Notes under the pieces: generated by a model
Database searches by the model: none
Seen by the model: the letters and a program-made list of their open reading frames with translations, nothing else
What the model was told of the DNA's origin: nothing
Translations under genes and position numbers: made by a program
Shown here: positions 34,401 to 47,440 of the stretch, in pieces
Position numbering within the stretch: the stretch's first letter is position 1
Layout of the letters: every line of letters starts with the position of its first letter
From: Calycina herbarum
Lineage: Eukaryota; Ascomycota; Leotiomycetes; Helotiales; Pezizellaceae
Reading direction: 5' to 3'
DNA: 64,000 nt
Assembly (NCBI GenBank): GCA_001414485.1
Contig: LLEY01000023.1
Span: 372,001-436,000, forward strand

Positions 34401-36266
34401 ACGAATAAAGAAGAGTAGAGTAAGAGAGAATAGAGAGGAGTATTAGAATACGTAGACGTGATAGAGAAGAGCCTAATCTAAGTAATACTTAACTTAGTAA
34501 TAGAGGAAAGAGGTATTAAGGTAATTATTAAAGTAGTAAGAAAGGTGCTTAAGTATAGAAGAGCTAGGAAAGGAGAAGACGAAATAATAATAAGAGGTAT
34601 TTTATAAGAGGAGCTCGTAATCGTGGTAAAGAAGATAGGAGATATAAAGGAACGAACTCTAACGTAGGTAGAGAGGGTTAGAGCTAGAGAGCTATAGAGA
34701 GAGGTAGGAACTATACTATAAAAGGAATACGTTATACTAGCTAAATATATAAAAGAGATTATAGTCTAGGCTATAGAGATAGACAAAGAGAAGGACAAGC
34801 TATTACTAAAGAAGGTAATAGAGGCTATGAATATAAGAAGATATAAGGCAGAAGTAATTATAACGAGGAAGCTTTAAAGCGAGGATATTATTATATAGTT
34901 CGAAGAGGAGAAATAGGTAGTATATATATAGGATAATAGCTAGGTAAAGAAGGTATTTAGATAAGAGGTAGTAGTAGTAGTAAGAACGCTTATAGTATTA
35001 GTAAAGAGAGTCCTAGTAGATATACTTAAGAGAGGAACAGCGGGTATACTATAGAGTATCTTATAAGCCTCTAATATAAGAGTACTAAAGATTATATAAT
35101 AAGAGAGTAAGTATAGAGAACGCTAGAGCTAGGAGAGGCTAGCTCTTTAGAACTATATTCTAAAGATAGTAATACTAGAAGAAGTAAGACAGCTATACTT
35201 AAGAAAGATACTATAGAAGATATAATACTTTATATATAAGAGATACGCGGCAGAAGTAGTAGCTTAAAAGTACTTTAAGTACTAGAAGTAGAGGTATATA
35301 GTATACTTCTATAAATAAGAGAAGAGGTACGCCTAGTATATATACGAGAAGTACGAAGAGAGTAAAAAAGAGTACTCTAGTAAAAAGGATCTAAAGAAGC
35401 ACCTAGTAAAATATAGGAATTATAGAGAAGAATACCTAGTATTTATAAAGGAGTATTAAATAGAAGAACAGTACTATAGATAAGTAAGAGAATAATACCT
35501 AGATAGGCTAACCTTGTTTATAAATCTATAAAGGGCTTTAAAGAAAGAAGAGGTAGAGACGTCTTACTTATTCACGTTTAGCTATAAAGAGAGCTTATAA
35601 GCCGTAAGGAAGAGACTAAGGCAAGGATCTATACTAGGAAGGCTAACAGATATAAGTAAAGTAGGACTTATAAATAGAAGTAATCTTACTTAGTTTCTCG
35701 AAAAGCTAGGAAGCTCTCTTAATATAACAGAGAACTAAGTAGAAGAAGACAAAGTAGAAGTAGGTTAAACACTACTTATAAGACTACTATAAGTATAATA
35801 GTACTATACTAGAACACGAGGAAGATACTAGAGGTACTCGACGTAGCTCTAAATTATAAGAAGGAATACGATATTCTAGCGATTTTAGAGCTAGCGTAGA
35901 ATAGCGCGAGAGACTCTCTAAGCTACTCTTTAAGCTCGAGATATAATATGATTTAGTTAGATAGAGTAGTAGTACTCTTTATATATAAAAGGTATTTAAA
36001 AGAAAGCTAGACATACGCTACTAGTAAGAACTAGGCAAGTATAATAATAGATAAGAGAATAAACGAAATAACAGTCTACTTAGTATATAACCTATAAGCT
36101 AGGCGAATACTAATTAAGGATATACTTTAACAAGCGAGACTAAGGAGAGCGCTTATAGTAGGAGATCTAAACGCTTACTACTCTCTCTAAGATATCTACG
36201 AGAGATATAACTAGAACGTAGACCTTACTCTTAAGCTTACTACATAGTAGGCGCTTAAGAGGAATA

Positions 36267-36730
36267 TATTACAAATCACGGTATACGTGGTAAGTAGTCT
36301 AGACGGCGTTCTAATAGAACAAGGCATAATATCCGGGAAAGGAAAGTAACATAGGAGGAAATCAGTAATGCAGAAGGATATTAGGAATTTCAGGATCTCA
36401 CTATTATAGTACTGTTGGAAGTCACGTGGGGTCATGTGACGTGATCGCCTACATCGCTCTAATCGCCTTAATCGCGAGCGACGCGAGCGACGTAAGCGAT
36501 GTAAGCAACGTACTTGGGAAACGAAGGTTCTATATAAGACTAGCACGTCTGCTATTAGATAGAAGCTTCGTACTTAACTTTAGTTATTAATCTTATTATC
36601 TTGTTTAATATCTTTGATATAAGTAACGAGTTCACTTCTAAGTAAACAACCTAGCGTATTTATACTTCTTACTATATACTAACCTTTAAGACTTAGTTAT
36701 CTTTGTTTAGTTCGTTTGAGTTTCGTTATA
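36267..36730 (+). repeat. Solo chromovirus LTR inside the LINE endonuclease gene
   Basis: 464 bp from TATTACAAATCACGG to TTTCGTTATA, with perfect 5-bp target duplication GAATA at 36262-36266 and 36731-36735. It interrupts LINE ORF2 just after the endonuclease motif. TATA-like CTATATAAGAC at 36529-36539. Unlike the surrounding DNA it still contains many CpA/TpG, so it probably arrived after the main RIP exposure. It is most similar to the LTR at 883-1321. Confidence 0.9.
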
Positions 36731-39507
36731 GAATATACTATATAGCAAGGTTATCTAAAGAAGAGAAGGCTCTTATAACTTAATAATTAACTTAGCCTTC
36801 TCTACTAGAAACGTAGCTACTTAGTAGAGGACGCTAGACCTACTAGGGTCTAACTATATAGCTTAACTTCTTATAATAGCAGCTAGAGAAGAAAGAGAGA
36901 CACTGTAGATACTCGGCTATAGCTAGAGGCTAATAGACAAAGTGTTAGTAAAGGCAGAGGCTAATTACCTTACGATACTAGTAATCTAGAACGTATAGAA
37001 GCTTAAGAGAGCTGTTAAGAAGCTTATAGAAGAGCTTTAACAAATAGCTCGAGCCTCGACGCTGCTTTAAAAGCCAGATAGAGAGAGAACGTAACTCTAG
37101 TAGAATACGAAGGTTAAAGAAGTGTTAAATAAAGTAAGAAAGTACGAAAGAACCTAGAAGAAGCTACGTACGAGAAGCTTAAGGAAACAGCTCGACGACG
37201 CTCTTTAAGAGCTCTAAATAATAAGTAGAAAGGTAAAGACGAAGAGCTAGAGAGAGGCACTTATAGAGGTAGTAAAAGACGATAGGAAACTATAGACACT
37301 TAAAAAGTAGGTACGTCTTAAAGAATACGTAAAACCTAAAGCACTAGTACTACTAATACTTACCTTACTTAGTAAGGTAAAAGACGAGAACTATAAAGAT
37401 AAGACTCGTATTCTTATAAAGAAGTTCTTCCTAGAATTAACAGCTAACTACTCTAGTATTCTAAACAGGGAATAGAGCTCTAAGAGCTTCTCTTAAGAGT
37501 ACGAAGTAAGCTAGCAAGTAACTAAGAAATATATTAAGGTAGCTATAAGATCAGCGCTATAGAAAGTACTAGAGTTTAATATACTTATAAACGGCTTTCT
37601 AAAAGCGTGTAATAAGCTACTTCGAGAGGTGTTTATAGTAATAGCGGAAGCGAGCTTTTACTTATAACACTTCCTATCCTACTTCTACTATACGAAAGTA
37701 GTAGTACTTAGAAAACCAGGTAAAACAATAGAGGAATAAGACAAAGCAAGAGTCTACTAGCTAATAACACTACTCTTAACTATAGATAAGATCCTTAAGA
37801 AGGTAATAGTATAGAGGCTTATAAAGCTTATAGAAGACGCTATAATACTCCTAAGAATATAAATAAGTAACCGGAAGCACTAGAACACGGAACTAGTAAT
37901 TAGAATAGTAATAGAGAGAGTATATATAACGTAGGAAAACAAGAGCTACGTGTCTCTAGCTTAGTTAGATATAGTAAGAGTATTTAATAAAGTAGATTAT
38001 ACGTAGCTACTCTATACTCTAAGAGAGAAGAAAGTGCTATAGTAGGTAGTAACCTAGATAGGAAGCTTTCTCTTAAGATATAAAGCTACGCTATTCTTTA
38101 ATAAAAGGTTCGTAGACGAAAGAAGCCTAGAATAAGAAGTACTATAAGAATTAGTACTATCTCTAATATTATTTATTCTTTTTATTTTAATACTATACGA
38201 TAATCTAGTAAGGATCGATAAGCTAATTATAGTAGGCTTTATAGACGATATAAACCTACTTATAATATTAAAGAGTATAATAGTAAACTATAGAATACTC
38301 GAGTTAGTCTAGAGAGTATATAACGAGTAGGTAAATAAGTAAGGAATAGCTTTTAGCCTAGAAAAGACAGTACTTATATACTTTATAAGAACGAGAGCTC
38401 TATAGAAAGAAACAGTACAGTTTAGAGAGGTAAGGCTTATACTAGTTAAGTACGTAAGGTTCTTTAGAGTTAAGCTTAATAGGAAACTAAACTAGAAAGC
38501 GTATAGAGAGAGAGTATAGAAGAAGCTTATAATATAGACTTTTACGCTTATAAGGCTCGCTAGTAAGACGTAAGACGTCGATTACTACTACGTAAGATAA
38601 ATATACGTAGTAGTAATAAGAAATACAATTATATATAGAGCGTTAGCCTAGTACTACGTAATACTAAAAGAAGGGAGTATAAAGGGGATAGTAAGAAGCT
38701 TCTCTATATAATAATCGAAGTGTTTATAAGTAGTAATAGGAGTATATAAAGCTACTCTGATCCGGAGTCTAGAGGTAGAGGCAGACTACGCTCTAGTAGA
38801 CCTCTACTTTAACCTTCGAGTAGCTGCTTTTAAAAAGAAATTCTAAACGTCTTAACTAGGAAAGCTGATCTAAGATGCTTACGAGAATATAGTTACACGG
38901 CTAAGAAGAAGGAGAGGAAGACTGTTAAAGCTAGGAAAAGCGATACCGCGCTTCTAGAGAGTAAGGCAAGTATAGGAAGAAGAGTAGAGAATAGAGAGAG
39001 GGGGTTTTAGATATAATACTACACTCGTAGAGTAGTAGAAACGCCTAGAGGCTTAAAGAAAGAGAGCTTAAGAGAAGAACTCGACGCGGTATATAGAAGT
39101 GTTAGACGAGGTAGACCTAGTAAACTAGGAGCTATAGAAAGTCTATAAAAGGCTCGCTAAGGCAAAGAGCTCGCTACTCGTCTAGGTAAGAACAGAGGTA
39201 ATAGAGCTTAACGCCTTCCTCTTTATAAAAAGAGTACTAGGCTAGCTAATACTATAGTATATATACGCGAGCAGAAGAGAGACAGTGAGATATCTAGTAC
39301 TATTCTACTAAGATATTCTATAAGAGAGAGAAGCACTTATAAGAGTTCTTAGAAAGACTATTAGAGACTTAAGAGAGCTTAGAGAAGCACTAGCGAATAG
39401 GGAGCTAGCGCCGAGAATTATTACCTAGCTACTTAAGCTTAGAAGACTTTAGGAATATAAGCTAGCGCTGGAATTACTTAAAGAGGATAGAGAGAAAGAC
39501 GAGGAAG

Positions 39508-42098
39508 TATAATAGTACGAAACGGATACTACTATAAAAGAGGTATATAGAAGTGCGTTCGATAGAATAACATATTCGAATACTAGGCTCTAATACAAAG
39601 GAAAAGACTAAATTAGTCTTTCCCGATAGAGAGAAAGCAGCTATTTATAAGAGGTTCGGACAATAGTAAGTCTAGAAGCTATCTAGCTATTTTAAATCCT
39701 AAAATAACATCTATATTATATCTTATTTAGTACGTAGACTCGGTAATTTCAATTCTAATTATTCTAATCAATTTCTAATAGTACTATTATATCCTCTCTT
39801 CTTGAAAAAGACTTGTTCTTAAGTCTTTATATTATCGGTGTTATATTAGTATAATATTAGTAGACAGTGTCTATAGGCGGTAGTATTAGTAGCGGAAGGA
39901 TTATCGTATAGAATATAGTTTATTAAGCGAAGTATTTAGTAAAAGATAGGATATAAGTCGTAGCTAGCCTTGTTTATAGATATTATCTATATCGAGTATT
40001 TCCTACTAAAGTAAAGTATTCGCTAAAAGAGTATATAGTCTAATCTCTTAATTATTCTATATATCGGAGAGGATTTAGATAGAAGTCGAAGGCGGAAAAG
40101 TCGGAATTTAGAAGTCGATATTATAGAAGATAGTAATAACTTAGCTAAGAGGTTACTTATTCTTATCTTTCGTTCTAATAGATAGCGTACTTCTTCGATT
40201 TATATCTAATTTAAATTAGACTTCTAGAATCCGGCTAGAAGGTAAAAGAAAGTAAGGACTTCTTACCGAAGTAGAGAGTTAGAGAGATATCGGCTAGTTA
40301 AATATTATTACTAATAATTATTATTAGATGCCTTATTTTCCTACTAATTCGAGGTACTCTACGAGGACTTGGTTTTATCTTCTCTTTAAATAGTAGAAAA
40401 GAATTCGTATTTAAGTAGTAGAAGGTTTGAAATTAAGCTTAATTTAGCTAAAGTGCTTAGTTTAGCGTTTTAGTATCTTTCCTTATCTAAGGCTAGAAGA
40501 TCTATTACTATTTTAATAAAGTTGTAATTCTAACGTCTCTTAAGTAGAGCTGCCGAGTATTAGAGCTATAGTATAATCTTTTCCTATATATAGAAGAACT
40601 GTTCTAACTCTAGTATCTCTCTAAGTATAGCTATACTTAAAAAGCAATCTCTAAAGTTAGTAAACGTTTCTCTAGTATAATCCTTTCTACCTATCTACAA
40701 GGCCTAGAAGGCGTTCTATATATCCTCTATCTTATATCTAGTTAAGAAATATAAATCTAAAAGTTTAATTATATCTTAATAATTATAGAAAGTAATATAA
40801 ATCGACTTAGACTTATATCTAGGCTTAAGGTAGTTCCTAGTATAGCTAGTAGTTATTCCTTAGATAAGAGCCTTTCGAGTTAGTATAGTATTATAATAAT
40901 CGGCGTTTACTAGGAGTCTATCGTATACTAATATCTTCTATTATTAGTAGATAGGTAAGGTACTATTATTCAAGGGTTTAATCTTTTCTATAATCTTACT
41001 TTTAACAGTTCAGAGTAGAAGAGGATTCGAGGTGTCTTCGGAAGTAGGTAGAGTAGTCTACTATTAAGAGAAGGTATTAGAGACAGGATCTCTTAAGTAA
41101 AAAGAGTCTTATATAGTACTTAGAGGCGAAAGAGGCTTAGGATCGATTCTAGGTAGATTTATAAAGACTAGTTAGAGTTCGCTTATTATTCTTTCTAACT
41201 AGGCGAATTAATCGTTATTATCTTAAAGTTTTTCTTCTAAGCCTTATACTATACCTTATATCTCGTCTATATTAGAAAAGTCTCGGTTATCTTTAAGGTT
41301 TTAAGTAGGTTGCTTTTCTTTCTAAGACCTTTTGTTTTTAGGTATACGAGTATAGTTCGTAGACCTTTTAGAAGAGAGTCTACCGTTCTTAGAAGATTAT
41401 TACTTAACGCTTTTAAGAAGCGAAGTATTAGAATTTAATATATCGTATATCGATTTAAAAAAGGAAGAGTTAAGAGGTAGATTCGAGAGCTTTCTAGATA
41501 ACTGTATATCGTTGACTATCTATATCTTATATAGTAATCTCTATATAGCGAGGGTTATTAGGAGTCTTAGAAGTACTTAGCGTAGTCTACTCTTATTAAC
41601 GTAGGAACCGCCTACGATTTTACTAGCTAACTGTTTAGATACTAAACCCTGGTGTTACTAGCTATCTAGGTAGTCTCTAATTACCTAGCTATTTAAGATT
41701 ATCGATATACTAATCCGAATCTAGGCTAAATCGAATTCGAAACAGGTACGCCGGCGTGCTTAAGTAAGATATTATAATAGACTGTCTCTAACAGAGTCGA
41801 ATTTAGTCTTTTAATATAATAGTATAAAACAGATACTACTATAAAAGAGGTATATAGAAGTACGTTTAATAGAATAACATATCCGAATACTAGGCTCTAA
41901 TACGAAGGAAAAGACTAAATTAGTCTTTCCCGATAGAGAGAAGGCAGCTATTTATAAGAGGTTTAGATAATAGTAAGTCTAGAAGCTATCTAGCTATTCC
42001 AAATCCTAAAACAACATCTGTATCGTATCCTATTCAGTACGTAGACTCGGCAATTCCAATTCCGATTATTCCGATCAATTCCTAATAGTACTATTATA
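39508..42098. mobile_element. Small LTR retrotransposon inside the LINE
   Basis: 2591 bp with two 284-bp LTRs (39508-39791 and 41815-42098). Each LTR begins TATAATAGTAC and ends GTACTATTATA, a perfect 11-bp inverted pair. The target duplication is GGAAG at 39503-39507 and 42099-42103. The 2.0-kb interior gives no recognisable protease, reverse transcriptase or integrase in the frames I read, so it may be a non-autonomous (gag-only or LARD/TRIM-like) element. The LTRs differ mainly by C/T and G/A changes. Confidence 0.85.
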
Positions 42099-45000
42099 GG
42101 AAGAGGTAAGAGAAAGAGAGGAAGAGGAAGAGAGAGCCGAGGCGCGCTAGAGAGTAAGACCCTAGCTTCGCTAGTTTTAAGAGAGCGCCTAGACGCTCTC
42201 TATACTACTAATACACGCTTTAACAGTTGAGCACTTTAACCTACCTCTCTAGTTTATTACTAGGTTAGAGAGAAGAGCTCTAAATAGATAGTAGTAGGAA
42301 TCAAAGAAGGAGTATTATACGCTTATAAAGAAACTCGAGAGGCGAAGAAGAATAGACTAAAAGGTATTATAAACTAGAACAGAAGATATACTACTTACTC
42401 TTAGAGCTCGGTCTATAGCCTACGTAGCGTAAGAATAATAATAATAATATAACAGTTACTCTTAGAAGATCTTCTAAAATACTATTATTCTATCTCTAAT
42501 AAGTAGCTAGTATATAGTTAAACTAAAAGATATTACTATATACTCGTAGAGTTCTAATAGTAAGATAAACGTAGTCTTCTATTTATAGTCTATCTTAATC
42601 CTAATTAATCTATAAATATTCTATTAATATAGTTTTATAAATTTCTTTACCTAGCCTAGCTTATCTTATAAGTACTAGCTAGTTAGTAACAGATAAGCGT
42701 CCTTAATTATTACGTTATTTAACTTTCTATAATTAATATATACTCGTCTGTTTAGATCGTTCTTTTCTTAATAATAAGTATATTTAAGAAGATAGATAAT
42801 TTAGATTTTTAAATATATCTCTTCTTTATTCTCTATTAGATATAACTTTCTAATAAAGCTAAGTTATTCTAATTATATAGTTAAAGCTTCTACTTTCTAA
42901 GGTTATAACTCTCTATTAATTTAATCTTATAATCCTATAGTTAATATTTAGAAAGAGTATATATATCTTCTAAGTCTTTAAACAATTTCGTAAATTCTCT
43001 ATACTATATAGGTATTCTGTTATTAGCTTTCTTACTATCTTATAGAAGACTCTAGGCTAGGTGTCCTAGTATATTAGAAGAGGTAGCGCTAACCTCGTTC
43101 TAGTCTTATAGTTATAAATATAAGCCTACGTATTTATATTAACTAAAGGTTATTATTCTAGCCTTCTAGTTAATCTCTAGATTATATTCTTAAATCTATA
43201 ATATACTAAGTATTACTTCCTTACTTTCTATTTTAATAATATTAAATTATTTATTTATATAGTATTCTTTAATATTAACTTTTATTAGAATAGTTTACTA
43301 ATTAATAATACTATTCTAGTATATAACATCTATTCTATTAACTACTCTTAAGTAATATAGTCTTATTTCTTTAATTAGAACGTTTAGCTTCTCTTAAGCT
43401 ATTAGAGAAATAAAGTTACCTATTACTTCTAAGTCTATTATAACTTATAACTTCTTTTCTTATATTTCTATAGTTATTACTAACTATCTTTCTCTTAAAG
43501 TAGTATTTAATTTTGCTTTAACGTATTAGACTTCGAAGAATCGATTTTCTTAATTATATTTTTATTCTTCTTTATTCCTATATTATAGAAAGAATCTTAC
43601 TCTTTCCTAGTTAGTATATACTACTTTATATACTAATTAGTATTCTATAATTCCTATAGTCTTAGGAATTCTTCTTATAAATCGTTTTAGTAAGTTCCTA
43701 TATCTATATTAGACCTATCTATAACTAGTCTTCTTAATAGTTTCTATAGACTATAGCTCTCTCTTATATAGATAATCTAAAGTAGTCTTTAGTATACTTA
43801 TCTCTGGTTTTATATAGTAAACCTTAAATATATAATCTCTTAAGTTCTTTTCTTTAACTATTTAAATCTAAGACTATAGAAAGAATACTACTTCTTTCTT
43901 ATTAGATAAAGCTACTTTATATATCTAATAATATTCTACTATTTTAGCGAGCTCTAGTAAAATTCCTTTAAACCGTTTCTATAATAACTAGTCTATAGTC
44001 GGACTTAGTTTATATTATATCTATTATATTATTATTTCTTAAACTGTTTCTATAAACTATAGTTCTCTTATTAAGAGATAGTAAAATTCCTCTAGTTCTA
44101 TTTTAGCTTATCTAGTAATATTAAGCTCTCTTTGCTCCTAGAATAGTATACTAAATAACTTTTATAAACTATATTTTCTAAATACTATCTTATTATTTTC
44201 TATTAACGTAACTATAATATATTATTTAAATTCTTCTAGTATAACGTCTTTAGGTATTATTCTAAGAAAAGAGGTTTTAATCTATTCTTTAAATCCTATT
44301 AAGACTTACTATATCTATATACTAGTTTTTTCTAAAGTATTATATACTCTTTATATATCTCCTATCTTAGGATAAGTAGGTTTCTTAACTTACTATTAGT
44401 TATACTTAGGTTCTTTTTCTTTAATAGTTTCTCGCCTAGTAATTAGGCTAACTAGAGTTATTATTTTAGAGTTATTTCTTATAACTATATATATTATTAA
44501 GATAGTCGGCTTAATACCTTATATAGTATAAGAACTCTAGAAGTCTAGCTTCTAATTATCTATATATACCTAGCGATTTCCTTACTCGAATATTCTAATA
44601 AAGGTCTAAGTTTCGTCTTACTTAGGCTTATATATTCCTAGATCTACTTCTAGCGAATTAGATTCTAATTCTAATAATTCTAATAAACTAGTTAATAGTA
44701 GTAACTTATATTCTATTTAAAGAGGTAATTCGTATTCTATTTCCGACTATATATTATAATATTCTTTAAGAAGTAGATTTCTACTATTATTAGTATCTTA
44801 TATTTTACTAACTTATAACTTAATTCCTTTATTTAGCTATAGATATATAGTATCTACTATTATATCTAAGACGTTTATTTCAATCTACGTATTATATTCT
44901 CTAGTTTTAAGTTCTTTGTTTATAAGTTTAATTTTATTAAGTAAGACTATCTTCTTTTAAATACTAGTATTAACCTGTTCTTTCTCTTTAGAGTCTTTCT

Positions 45001-45968
45001 TCTTACTATACTTATTTACTCTATAGCTAGAGAAGCTATAGTTATAATATAAGTTCTACTTACGTCGACGATTTCGCTCTTTCTAGAAAAGTTCTTCTTT
45101 CTTTAGAAAGGTCTTTTTCTATATAACGTTTACCTTCTTACTATACTTATTAATATAGAAGTACTTCTACTTTTCTAACTCTTTATTCTTTTCCTCGTAT
45201 CTAGGGTTACTCTTTCTAAATTTATATAGACGGTTATCTAACTAGACTATCTCTTTAATTATACCTATAATAGTTAGAAACTATATATTCTATTTAGCTA
45301 TTTCCTTATAGATATATATTTTTAATTCTCTATAAAAGAGTTTTATAAGAGTAATAATATTCTATTCTAATTTAGTTCTATAACGTTAGAATTTATTAGT
45401 ATAATCTATTACTAATCCGGTTTAGTAAAGATTTAAAAGCTTATATATAGTAGTTTAGATAGTATTAAAATCTCTAAAGACTTTTCTAATAGTTATCTTA
45501 AATCCTCTCTAAGATTTAAATATAATCTTAGTTAATTCTATTTTTCTATCTTTATTCTTATTTTTAAAGAAATTCTTAAGATATAGCTAAGTCTATTCTA
45601 ATACTAATCCTCTTAAGTAGGAGGTAGTAAAGATAGTTTATAAATTATAATTACTTTTAAATTTATTAGAATTAAAGTTAAAGTAGATATCTATTTAGAG
45701 AAGAAATAAGTTAAGTTTCTTACGCTTTCTATAATACGTATCTAGTATTTTAACTTTAATAGACTTAAGTGCTTTAACTTTATAGAGCTCGGAGGCCTCT
45801 AGTATACTAATATTATCGTCGTTCCTAGGTAACTATATACTAGTAGATGTTCTTCTAGTAGTACTTCTAGATATTTCTACAACGTTAACTTAACTAGTAT
45901 TTAAGCTAGCTACGGTAGTAGATATTACTAGAGCTATAGTAACTAAACTTCTAAGTAGATGTTTAAAG

Positions 45969-46426
45969 TATAATAAAACTTAAATAAACTAAACAAAAGT
46001 AACTAAGTCTTAAAGAGTTAGTATATAGATATAAAGTATAGATATACTAGGTTATTTACTTAGAAGTAAACTCGTTACTTATATTAAAAATATTAAATAA
46101 GATAATAAGATTAATAACTAAAGTTAAGTACGAAGCTTCTATCTAATAGTAGACGTTCTAGTCTTATATATAACCTTCTATTCTAGTTAGAGTTCTATTC
46201 TATAGAAGTTCTAAAGATAGAGTCCGACTCTAATTCTAGGGCTCCTAGAAACTAGACTCTATTACCTGACTGCTCCTAACCGAGTCACGTGATATAACTG
46301 TAATAAGATCTATTATATATCTAATATATTCAATCCTTCTTTCCTCTTCCGAGTTCTAATAGTGCTTATTCTATTAGAGCGTCGCCTGAACTTTACTAAT
46401 TATATACGAGTATATAATTTATAATA
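45969..46426 (-). repeat. 5' LTR of chromovirus copy 1
   Basis: 458 bp, same orientation and the same AGAGTCC-type U3 cassette (46187-46266) as the LTR at 30949-31412. It retains TCACGTGA beside the cassette (46284-46291), which in the partner LTR is changed by RIP. Confidence 0.85.
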
Positions 46427-47440
46427 ATTAAATAGGAATAAACTATATACTACGAAGCCGGCTCTAATATTCTTTAGTATAAACGCTCTTTCTCTTATAA
46501 AGCTATATAAGAAGGTAAAGTACTCTTTGCCGATTATATTTATATCTTCTTACTTAAGTCGATTAACCTAGTTATAATATATTATCTTAAGTAGAGTAAA
46601 CGGTGCTATATTATAAGACTAGAGCTTATAGAAGATATAAGAAGAGAGACGACATAAGAGAATATCGTTCTTAAAATAGAACTCTAGGATTTTAAGAGTC
46701 TCGTATATTCTAAAGCTATCGTAGATTAAAACACGTGGTTTCTTATTAGCTCGTTCTTTAGTTTTAGAATCAAATATACGCTTAAGCTACTTAAAGCTAA
46801 TCTTAGAGTCGGTATATCTAGAGTTAGAGTACGTATATTACTATCTAGAGATAAGAAAGATAGTCTAGTTACTTTAATAGATATTCGCTAGCTAGATTAT
46901 TATTAGGTTTAAATACCTACTATTACTACTAATATATTCGATCGCAGTTACGATTATACGCTTAACTTGTATACCTCTATAGTCTCGCTTATTATACTTA
47001 CTTATAAGAACTTTAACAGAGCCTAGTATAAATAGTATTACTCTAGTCTTATCTATATTATATATATTCTTAGCTATAATAGCCGAATCTTATAATATAT
47101 CTTTTATTACTTTAAACTAGTATATAATCTTTCTATATATGTTTTTCTTATAATGGTTCTAATCTAACACCTTAACTTTCCTTACTAGTAGTATTAGATA
47201 GCGTTTTTCTAGAGCCTTTACCTAGTTATAACTAGGAGCTTTAAGAGACCTTTTAGTAGTAGGTTAGTAGCAGGTAACGCTATAAGCTAGTAAAGAGATA
47301 AACTTCATTCGTACTAGATATCCAAGGTTAGACATTTTAAGCAGATACTTAATAATTACCTCTTCTTCGTACGGTTTAAGGTACTGTTAGCCTTAGGCCT
47401 TCTCGTCTCTTAAGAGTCGTCCGCGAGTATAATAATAGAG
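46427..47440 (-). pseudogene. Second pogo/Fot1-like transposase, truncated at a chromovirus LTR
   Basis: Minus-strand translation with stops gives the family landmarks in order from about 47250 down: GYNWVKALEKRYP, KNIYNIDKTRVIL (NMDETGVM-like first catalytic Asp region), LGSVKVLI, RDYRG, VTAIEYIS, YLNLIII and SKTKERANKKPRVLIY. After these come ETLKILEFYFKNDILLCRLS, NIAPFTLLK, IGKEYFTFLYSFIRERAFIL and NIRAGFV. It breaks off at the chromovirus LTR border (46426). The remaining C-terminus is not seen on the far side of that element. It is a different family from the element at 28414-30266. All Trp and many Gln codons appear as TAG/TAA. Confidence 0.82.

Larger units (their letters stand above)
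34201..42446 (+). mobile_element. Tad1-like LINE (non-LTR retrotransposon), with two later insertions
   Basis: Flanked by the 12-bp duplication ATATAA(T/C)AGTTA at 34189-34200 and 42447-42458, differing by one RIP-type base. It ends in an AAT-repeat tail (about 42434-42446). About 5.2 kb remain after removing the nested elements. ORF1 remnant near 35330-35460 has a gag-like, Lys-rich zinc-knuckle region. ORF2 has an AP-endonuclease motif VGDLNAYYSL (36159-36188) and reverse transcriptase FNKVDY (about 37987) and GFIDDINLL (38235-38261), the F-x-DD catalytic motif. A C-terminal RETVRYLVLFY-like segment follows near 39280. Order and motifs fit Tad1/CRE-like LINEs of filamentous fungi. Many stops; non-functional. 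Confidence 0.87.
30949..46426 (-). mobile_element. Chromovirus (Gypsy) copy 1, interrupted by a LINE
   Basis: LTRs at 30949-31412 and 45969-46426 enclose a degraded gag-pol on the minus strand: chromodomain remnant near 31.9-32.1 kb, reverse transcriptase motif YLDNILIF at about 34158-34190 (YLDD with the second Asp lost), and gag side near 45 kb. The LINE at 34201-42446 splits it just upstream of the RT motif; without it the element is about 7.2 kb. No matching target duplication was found at the outer borders (AATAG left, ATTAA right). At the right border it abuts the middle of a pogo-like transposase gene. Confidence 0.85.
28260..47440. other. AT-rich RIP-affected block of nested transposons
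   Basis: The stretch is almost devoid of CpA and TpG while TpA is very common and CpG survives (e.g. GCGAGTCGCC). This is the product of RIP acting on CpA. There are no intact host genes. It consists of the pogo-like, chromovirus, LINE and LTR elements listed separately. The solo LTR at 36267-36730 is an exception, keeping CpA/TpG. Confidence 0.88.
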
